DNA of 64,000 nucleotides from Cladorrhinum sp. PSN259 (lineage: Eukaryota; Ascomycota; Sordariomycetes; Sordariales; Podosporaceae). The DNA is taken from positions 124,001-188,000 of the forward strand of contig MU867107.1 in assembly GCA_033725935.1 (NCBI GenBank), written 5' to 3'. This document shows, piece by piece, positions 57,167 through 64,000 of this stretch. The number at the start of each line of letters is the position of its first letter. The first letter of the stretch is position 1. Made by a program: the position numbers and the translations under genes. Below the pieces are notes generated by a model. That model was not told where the DNA came from and ran no database searches. It worked only from the letters and a program-made list of their open reading frames with translations.

Positions 57167-58672
57167 TCTAGCTATAACCGGTGTGCCTCGATTGCTGGAT
57201 GTGATGAAGAATCACACGACTGGTGCGGGCAGCAGGAGAGATCGAGGGCGGTATTGAAGCCTTGGGGGAACGTGGCCGTGGTGTTGATGGATATGGCAAA
57301 CCAAATGAACTGGATGGACAGGGAAAGGTAGACGTACGGCAGGAGAAGACATGATATTGGTGTGGAGTGCTGTCGCGACTGTTGGGGGGACGGAGCACGG
57401 GTAAAACTAGCGCCGACGTCTCTGGAAGCCGTACAACGGGCAGGGAGTGGTAGTCGGGCAAGGATGGATGGGAAAGAGGTAGCAGTAAATAAGAAGCCTA
57501 TGCAGTCACCAAAAAGCCGGCTGTCAACAACGAGCGTTGGGACCGTCAATGTATATCGTGATGACGATTCAGACGACGAAGAAGAAGGTTTCCGGATAGC
57601 GGGTTGGGAAAAAAAGGAGAGAGGTCGGGATGGCACCGACGGAAAATGGTAATTTCAATTTCACAAATTGTTGCAGTGCTACGGAAGGAGCCAGGTCCAG
57701 ATGCCCAGATGCCAGCGCTGGCACCAGCCAGTGGTAGTTTCAGCACGGAGCACCGACCTCTAGCTGTCAACCGACTCAACCCAGAGAGCAAGAGCAGATC
57801 CCCCATGCCCACAATCTCAGGGGTTGCCCGTTCAATTAATCCCACCATCCTTGTTTGGGAAACGCTCGCTCCAGCATTCCCCAGGCTCGAGCCGCCCCTT
57901 CCCTCACTTCCCTCGGGAACCAATGTCCAGTGCCAGGTGATTGCCAGCTGGAGGCGCCCATTAGTCTGCAGGCAGCTTCTTTCAAGTGACCCAATTCCAT
58001 GGTTGGCGTGGGGAAAGACAGCTCTTGACAGAAACGACGTCTCTGGAACTTCCTTGGTTTCCGGGTTGTTGGAAACTCAGTTTGCCCATACGCACTACTT
58101 CTAAGGTGCTGATTCTTGAGATACGTGCGGGCGTGGACATCGGAACAGACCTAAAAGTGAAAGGTCGTCGCACAGGCTTATTCCAGTACCCTTTTTTCTA
58201 TACAAGTCGGGTGCCTGGAATTTAAATTGAATCTTTGGACAACTTCGCCAGCAAACTCAGGTTAACCATCCTTCGCTTGTCAAACATCAGTCACAGTCAT
58301 CGCAGCTTTGAATTTAAAGCAGCCACAGGCGCAGCCGCAGCTGACAGCCACACTCTTATAATCTGTCCTGGGCCAGCGCCAAGCCATTTACACTCTGTTG
58401 AGAGGGACGGACGACCACATTGCTTTGATTCATCCACTCGAGGGCGGACATAACCAGTATCCCATCATCTCATAGCATCGCCTTCCCACTCGTTGTCTAG
58501 ATACCAATATCTTAACCTTCTTAACTCCCCTCACTTTAAGAGCGGTTGTGATCCAATCAGGCCTGCGGAGTGATCCATCTTTCGCTGCACCGTCGCCCCC
58601 CCCTCCCCCCCCCCCACATTCGTTCATCAAGACCACCATCGTTGGATCCCCACATCCGCATCATCCATCAAG
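57167..58672. other. Divergent promoter region of cdc11 and hsv2
   Basis: 1.5 kb without a supported gene. Pyrimidine-rich sequence with C homopolymers at about 58598-58616 fits the leader of the right-hand gene. Confidence 0.5.
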
Positions 58673-60092
58673 ATGAACACCCGCCCACCTCTCGAGACTA
58701 CCACCCTACCACGAGTTCTCTCGGTAACTTTCAACGACGACTGCAGCTGCTTTGCTGTTGGACTTGAAACCGGGTTTCGTAGTAAGTACTTGGGAACACC
58801 AGTCCAGGTGATCATGTTATGTCTATGACAGTACAATAATAACCTGGGACAGTTTTCAACTCGGCAGAATGCACCCAAAGATCAGAACGAGGTAAGCGCA
58901 CCACGTTCTGATCGGCAACTGCTTCTGCGTGTAACATGCTAAATCTTGGATGCAGAATTCAATGCGGGAATCGGTTTAGTGCAAATGATGGGCAAAGCTA
59001 ACTACCTTGGCCTCGTCGGTGGAGGAAGAAATCCCAAATTTTGGGGAGGTAAGGTATGTCTGAAAGGATCTCCTGGTGCCGCGTTTCTGCCGTTCTCGAC
59101 TAACATACTTCATCACTAGCTTGTTATATGGGATGATGCAAAGAATAAGGTGGCCCTTGAGGTCAGTGCTTTGACAGGAGTCCGAGGCGCCCAGTTGTCT
59201 AAGGAACGCATCGTACTGGTCCTGCAGAACAGCGTACGGCTCTTCCCATTCTCGAAACCGCCCACTCTGCTACATGCGTTTGAGACAGCCAATAACGTGA
59301 ATGGCATCTGCAGCATGTCAGCCAGACGAGTTGCATTTCCTGGTAGGACAGCTGGGCATGTGCAGGTCGTGGAGTTAGCTACAAATAGCGTGAGCATCAT
59401 ACCGGCGCACTCGTCGCCTGTCAGAGCTATCCAGTTTAGTCCGGATGGTGAGCTTCTCGCGACAGCAAGTGATACGGTACGTCACCCTCTCTCTGTCAAT
59501 TTTTCATTGCCTTGCGGTAGGCTCCCCAAAACTGACCTCACATCTCACTTAGGGAACTTTGATCCGAATATGGCAATCGGGAAATTGCGCAAAAGTGGCG
59601 GAACTCCGAAGGGGCGTTGATCAAGCCAAAATCTTCTCTCTGGCCTTCAACCCGTCCTGCACGATGCTAGCCTGCACATCCGATAAGGCAACCTTGCACA
59701 TCTTTGACGTACCTCATCCGAAGAGACCGGCCCGTCATCAACCTGCTACACCCAGTGGTTCGTCAGACGGCAACGATGGGAAGGGAAAATGGGGCGTCCT
59801 ATCCAAATTGCCATTGATGCCTCGTGTCTTTTCTGATACCTACTCGTTTACATCCGCACCGTTCGAGGCTGGCGAAGAGCCTCCCGAGCCTAATCCCGAC
59901 GTCCTTTCATCCATGACGCTCGGCACCACCAGGCCGACGAAAGGTTTGATTGGATGGGTGAATGATAGTACTTTGGTGGTCGTTGGCGCAGGCAACGACG
60001 CTCGCTGGGAGAAGTTCGTTGTCAAGGATTACTCGGATGGCAGTCGCCAGCTTGAAAGAAAAGGTTGGAAGAGGTATATGGCTGATCGCTGA
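58673..60092 (+). CDS. hsv2: PROPPIN WD40 protein, Hsv2/WIPI-like
   Basis: Five exons, 58673-58781, 58853-58891, 58956-59053, 59120-59476 and 59553-60092, sum to 1143 nt, 380 residues. The N-terminal strand VTFNDDCSCFAVGLETGFRIF and the loop ANYLGLVGGG are family hallmarks. The phosphoinositide-binding Phe/Leu-Arg-Arg-Gly motif is seen as LRRG in blade 5 (ELRRGVDQAKIFSLAFN), preceded by GTLIRIW. PROPPINs bind PI3P and PI(3,5)P2 through two sites on the propeller rim and act in autophagy and endosomal or vacuolar membrane remodelling. The insertion at about residues 265-300 is Pro/Ser/Gly-rich and matches the membrane-inserting loop region. Exon 2 is only 39 nt. The Hsv2 rather than Atg18 branch is inferred from Leu in place of Phe and the short length. 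Confidence 0.92.
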
Positions 60093-60176
60093 TTGCTATT
60101 CTTCTCCTACCGCATCGCGATATTTTGATTTCGTTTGCTTATGGGACTGGCGCTTTTGCTGTTTTTTTTTTTTTTT

Positions 60177-60217
<41 letters not shown>

Positions 60218-61304
60218 TCAAACAGCGAATCCAGTATGCGCCTCCCTCTGGATAGCTGCGTCTTGCGTTTGCTGTCTGACGTGGTATGGTGGTAGACTAT
60301 GGAAAGATGCCTGAGACAGTATTAGATTATGCCGCTTTGTTTTTTTCCCTTCTGTTGTTTCTTCTGCTTCATGATTTGTGGTTGTGATATTTTGAACCCG
60401 TTCAGGAGGGGCCGAACCCAAAAGCCTAAGCCTCAGGTAATTATTGCTTGCAGGAAGCGGCCCTGTTAAAAATACGCACTGTAATCAGAGATCCCAGTCC
60501 CGATCTCCGTACATGTTTCCTCTTTGCTCGCCATCTCGTTGTCAAGGCGCGGAAATGCACGCAAAGGAGGAAAGGAACCCCCGAGACACGGGCCAAAAGC
60601 ACGTCTCCTCTCCCGTCGAGATGCAGCGGCTCTCCGGACCAATCTGAATCAGGAAGTCCTGGACGAGTGACCAGTCGGAGGGCGTCGACATGAGATAAGC
60701 GGGGCAAGCCACAACTTCGGGACTGGGGATAACACAAAACGGGAATTTTGACGAGGAAATGATATTTGCGTGAGAATGACATCTATGAGTTGAGACCATT
60801 ATAAGTAGGTTCTGGAGGGGACAAATGGACTGGGGTGTGGTCGGAGGAGTAATGAGAAAGAGGTGCTTTCGCTTCGCCAGTCAGCGACATGAACGATCAG
60901 AAGAGCACTCGTTGTTCTTTAAAGCCAATAGAAACCGAAGACTGAGTGAGTGAGGCTGAATGATTTACTCCATATTCATATATATGTACTGAGTAATGTA
61001 CAGAGCAATCCGACTCGAAAAAAGGCTGAACATATTAGGGGCCAATTCAGAAGGATTTCAACCTGCCCAAAAAAATTCCTTGTTTCTCAAATCCGTGGGA
61101 ACAAAATAGGAGAAAATGAATAATTATTCTAGCAAGAGATAGCCGAGAGTAGAGGTGACCATAGTATAAACATACCTCTCTCTTACTGATCCCCCCTCTC
61201 TCTATTTCCCTGACGCCTGCATGCAAATCGCTATTCCGCCGAGTCCACCCAGCGCCTTACAAACAACCGCATATTCCTTTATAAACTGGTTCACTATGTT
61301 TTTT
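60093..61304. other. Convergent intergenic region
   Basis: Lies between the 3' ends of hsv2 and the P450 reductase gene. Includes the striking T25-G29 junction at 60162-60215. No gene supported. Confidence 0.55.
60162..60215. repeat. T25-G29 homopolymer junction
   Basis: Twenty-five T run directly into twenty-nine G with no interruption, about 70 nt past the hsv2 stop codon. It could be a true low-complexity tract or an assembly or sequencing artefact. Confidence 0.9.
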
Positions 61305-63448
61305 TTACCACACGTCCTCCTTTTGAGTTGGTTAGCATGGCCTCTCACACCTTTTGTTTTGATTAGAGTCGGGCACGAGTTACATACCTGGTACTGGTTG
61401 GAAGCTCTTAAGCTCTTCACAATCTCCTCAGCCTTGGCCTCTGGAATACCGCGGTTCTCAGCGATAATATGGCCCAAGATATTGTTGACCTCACGAGCCA
61501 TGTTGGACGCATCTCCGCATACATAAAAGTATGCCTTCTGTTCTAATAGGATGTTGATTTCCTTGGAGCGCTGCTTCAACCGATGCTGAACATAAACCTT
61601 TTTGGATCCCTCGCGAGAAAATGCAGTGACAATTTCAAAATTGTCGCCTAGAACCTTCTTGGCTTCCTCCCACTCCTTCTCGTAGATGAAATCCTCGGTC
61701 GACTTGCGGCAACCGAAGAACAGAATTGTCTTACCGACAGCTTGACCATTTTGAGCCATCTTGACGCGCTCACGAACGAACCCTCTGAAAGGGGCAACAC
61801 CAGTACCGGGGCCAACCATGATGATGGGCTTGAGGGGATCAGACGGGAGCTTGAAGTTGGAGTGGCGAACGTGGACAGGGACATGGATACCATCGTACTT
61901 GTTGCGGGGTCCGGTAATTTCGTAGGTGAGGCCGTAGGGGGAAGGGCTGGGATCTCCATTCTGCTTCTGCTTCAGGGCGAGGAGGTAGTTGGTGGCGACA
62001 CCACGGAAAGGATCATCACGACCAGGGAGCTGCTGCTCCTCAACCACAGCAGTGATAGAGACCTTCTTAGGTTGTTCAATGGAGGAGGACGAGATGGAGT
62101 AGTAACGGGGTTGAAGCTTGGTGACGCCCTCAATGAAAGCAGAGAAGGGAACGCTAGTCCACTTGTGACCCTTTCCAAAAATTTCCAAGACGCGACCAAT
62201 GTTAAGATGATGGACGTTGATCTTCTCATGGAAGTAATCCTTGTCACCGCCGAGCTTGGCCATCTCAGTCTTGATTTCCTCAGTCGGAGCGAATGGGGCG
62301 AGCGTAGCGAGGAATTGACGGGAAACGGGAGCGCAGATTTCCATATGATAGCGGACAATAGCATCGAAGGTTGTGGGCGTTGGGAAGGGAACTTTGGCAG
62401 TGGGCTCAAGGGCCTTGACGCTAATAACATCCTTGCGCTTGCTGTCGAGACCGAGGACTCTGAGGAAGCGGTCAACCTCTTCACCGGGATTAGTGGGCCA
62501 AACAGCGATGTGGTCACCAGTCTGGTAAGTGAGGTTCGAGCCACTGATGTCGATTTCCATGTGAATACAGCTGCGATCCTTGACGTTGAACAACTCATAG
62601 GACTCGGCGATGGGTGCAATGTACGGGTTATGCGCGTTAAAGGGTCCCTTGGGAGTGCCATCGAGATGCATGCGGTTGGGTTCGCCGACGTAGACCTCAG
62701 GGGACTCGGGATTGAGATTATCGCGCTCAACAATCCCAAAGATGGGCTCATAGACAGCCTCGCGCTCTTCCAAGTTCAGCTTCTCAGCCAGAGCCTTCCA
62801 CATGGGGTCCTTCCAGGCCAAGAAGTCCTCTTCCATGGTGCCAGCTCCATCATCGCCCTCGCCAGCCTCCCCAATACGGTGACCGCCGAGCTTCTCGAGT
62901 GCCTTGTTCACATTGCGGACCATGGAATTGTAGTGCTCGTAAGTGTTGTTGCCAAGACCGAATGCGACGTAGTTGAGATTGCCAAGAGGGGATTCGTTGT
63001 CAAGAGAGAACTGTGGGGAATCGCCAGTGATGAACTCGTAGAAGTCAACTGCGTTGTCGGTAGGTTCACCCTCACCGTAGGTGGCGAGAACAAACATCAC
63101 AACTTTATTAGTTGGAATGGCGTCGAGGTTATCATAATCGAAGTCCTCCAAGTCAGCAACCATGGTCTCGAGGCCGAAGCGGCTCTTGCCTTCCTTTGCC
63201 AGTCTCGAGGCATAGTCCTCAGCAGTACCAGTTTGCGATCCGTAGAAGATGATGCAGTCCTTGCCCGACTCGTCGAGCTTTTCGAGGATATTTCGGGTCT
63301 TGCCCGCCTTGGCGCCGTTGGCGGCGGCAAAGGAGCTGGCGTAGGGGTCCTTTTGGACTCCCCAGAACTTGCCCTTGGTGAAATAGGCAACCGTCCCAAG
63401 AAGGATAGCGGTTAGGACAATGATGTCCAGCGTATCGAGGTCGGCCAT
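61305..63448 (-). CDS. cprA: NADPH-cytochrome P450 reductase
   Basis: Two exons, 63448-61388 and 61319-61305, with a 67-nt intron (GTATGT...AAAAG, branch GCTAAC), encode 691 residues. The last exon is only 15 nt and gives Glu-Asp-Val-Trp and the stop, the conserved end of the family whose terminal Trp stacks on FAD. An N-terminal ER anchor lies at about residues 7-23. FMN binding is shown by IIFYGSQTGTAEDYA (66-80) and LATYGEGEPTDNA. FAD binding is shown by RYYSISSS, and NADPH binding by VGPGTGVAPFRGF, FFGCRKSTEDFIYEKEW and YVCGDASNMA. The enzyme passes electrons from NADPH to cytochromes P450 and sterol-synthesis enzymes on the ER membrane. If the intron is retained, the frame runs on to 61202 and the C-terminus becomes unrelated. 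Confidence 0.97.
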
Positions 63449-64000
63449 GGTGAATTAAACGTGGATGTGGGGACCAAAAGATAATTGAGGCACAGAGGGA
63501 GACGGGCTGACCACCTCATGAACGGCTCGGAAATCCGGACCCGGGGAAACCTTTGAAACTCGGCCGCGCTGCTCCCTTGATAAAAGTTGGCAGTCCCGGT
63601 CGGAGTCGCTGTCGCAGTCTTGGTCGAATACCGATCGAGTCGGAGCCGATGTGGGCGGGGAAAACGTTAGCCGTAGGCCACGGTCGGTGGAATTGGGAAC
63701 CGTCCGATTCGGCGCGGCAGCGCCGATTTAGCGGGAAGAAACAAGCGCCGACCGCGCAAGTGAAAGGGAAATGCGCGAGTGTCGTGGCGGACAAGGACTC
63801 GCGGCACAGAACGTTGTGACACAACCGAGCAGCGGCCGCGCATGTAAGCCGAAGACAGAAAAGCCGGCAAACTTGAAAGATAAAGATAAATGGAAAAAGG
63901 GAAAAAGAGAAAAAAGGGGTGTGGAAAAAAGAAGAGTCGGCAAACTGGGGCAATGCGAGACTCGGGAGAATTTTATTGAATTCGCCTGACAGCGCCGTAC
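63449..64000. other. Upstream region of P450 reductase gene, right edge
   Basis: The promoter and leader of the reductase gene should lie here. GC-rich sequence (63540-63850) passes into A/G-rich sequence near the edge. No gene supported. Confidence 0.5.

Noticed and set aside
61742..63415. 557-codon plus-strand frame opposite the P450 reductase
   Set aside because: It is the antisense shadow of a well-supported gene; the strong codon bias of that gene keeps the opposite strand open.
1..64000. CRISPR array, 5S or other rRNA genes, intact transposon
   Set aside because: I saw no regularly spaced repeats, no rRNA sequence and no transposase or reverse transcriptase motifs on either strand.

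Overview
This window is nuclear DNA from a filamentous ascomycete. The evidence is genes with short introns (about 50 to 150 nt) carrying GTRNGY donors and CTRAC-type branch sites, Neurospora-type genes such as the 50-residue TOM5 and the complex I 20.8 kDa subunit, a HET-domain gene with ankyrin repeats, and several secreted proteins. Sordariomycetes is my best guess by protein resemblance, but this is inference. I resolved 22 protein genes, most with exon joins checked for phase. I also found one certain intron-containing tRNA-Ala(AGC), one tRNA-like gene with a very large intron, and one low-confidence decayed reading-frame cluster at the left edge.

Left part (1 to about 28 kb): gene-sparse and accessory in character. 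It holds a decayed ORF cluster (1-0.9 kb), a Cys-type tRNA-like gene split by about 289 nt (2.6-2.9 kb), and an acidic secreted protein (4.8-5.9 kb). Next come a zinc alcohol dehydrogenase (6.9-8.1 kb), a secreted alpha/beta hydrolase (8.8-10.0 kb) and a small 8-cysteine secreted protein (10.3-10.75 kb). Further on are an AlkB-like protein whose catalytic residues look lost (13.0-15.3 kb), tRNA-Ala (15.6 kb) and a secreted protein with ten cysteine-rich repeats (16.3-18.0 kb). The part ends with an extended SDR reductase and a copper amine oxidase in tandem (19.8-23.2 kb), a HET/ankyrin gene with an apparent frameshift in a G9 run (23.5-26.3 kb), and a decayed repeat cluster (26.4-26.7 kb).

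Right part (28 to 64 kb): mostly conserved housekeeping genes. These are SQT1 (ribosome assembly), the mitochondrial glycine dehydrogenase P-protein, TOM5, the nucleoporin NUP57/NUP54 with a 34-Gln tract, and the NDUFA8-type complex I subunit. After a 4.8 kb gene-poor gap come a secreted CAP/PR-1 protein, a DUF3669 protein, an SSP411/DUF255 thioredoxin-like protein, dynein light intermediate chain and a BAX-inhibitor family membrane protein. The last three are septin Cdc11, a PROPPIN (Hsv2-like) and NADPH-cytochrome P450 reductase. Several neighbours are divergent pairs sharing promoter regions: gcvP/tom5, nup57/nuo20.8, LIC/BXI1 and cdc11/hsv2.

I found no intact transposon, CRISPR array, rRNA or biosynthetic cluster. 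The most unusual items are the tRNA-like gene with the oversized intron, the degenerate AlkB-like protein, the ten-repeat secreted protein, the frameshifted HET gene, the hairpin-bearing repeat cluster and the recurring poly(T)/poly(G) junctions between genes.
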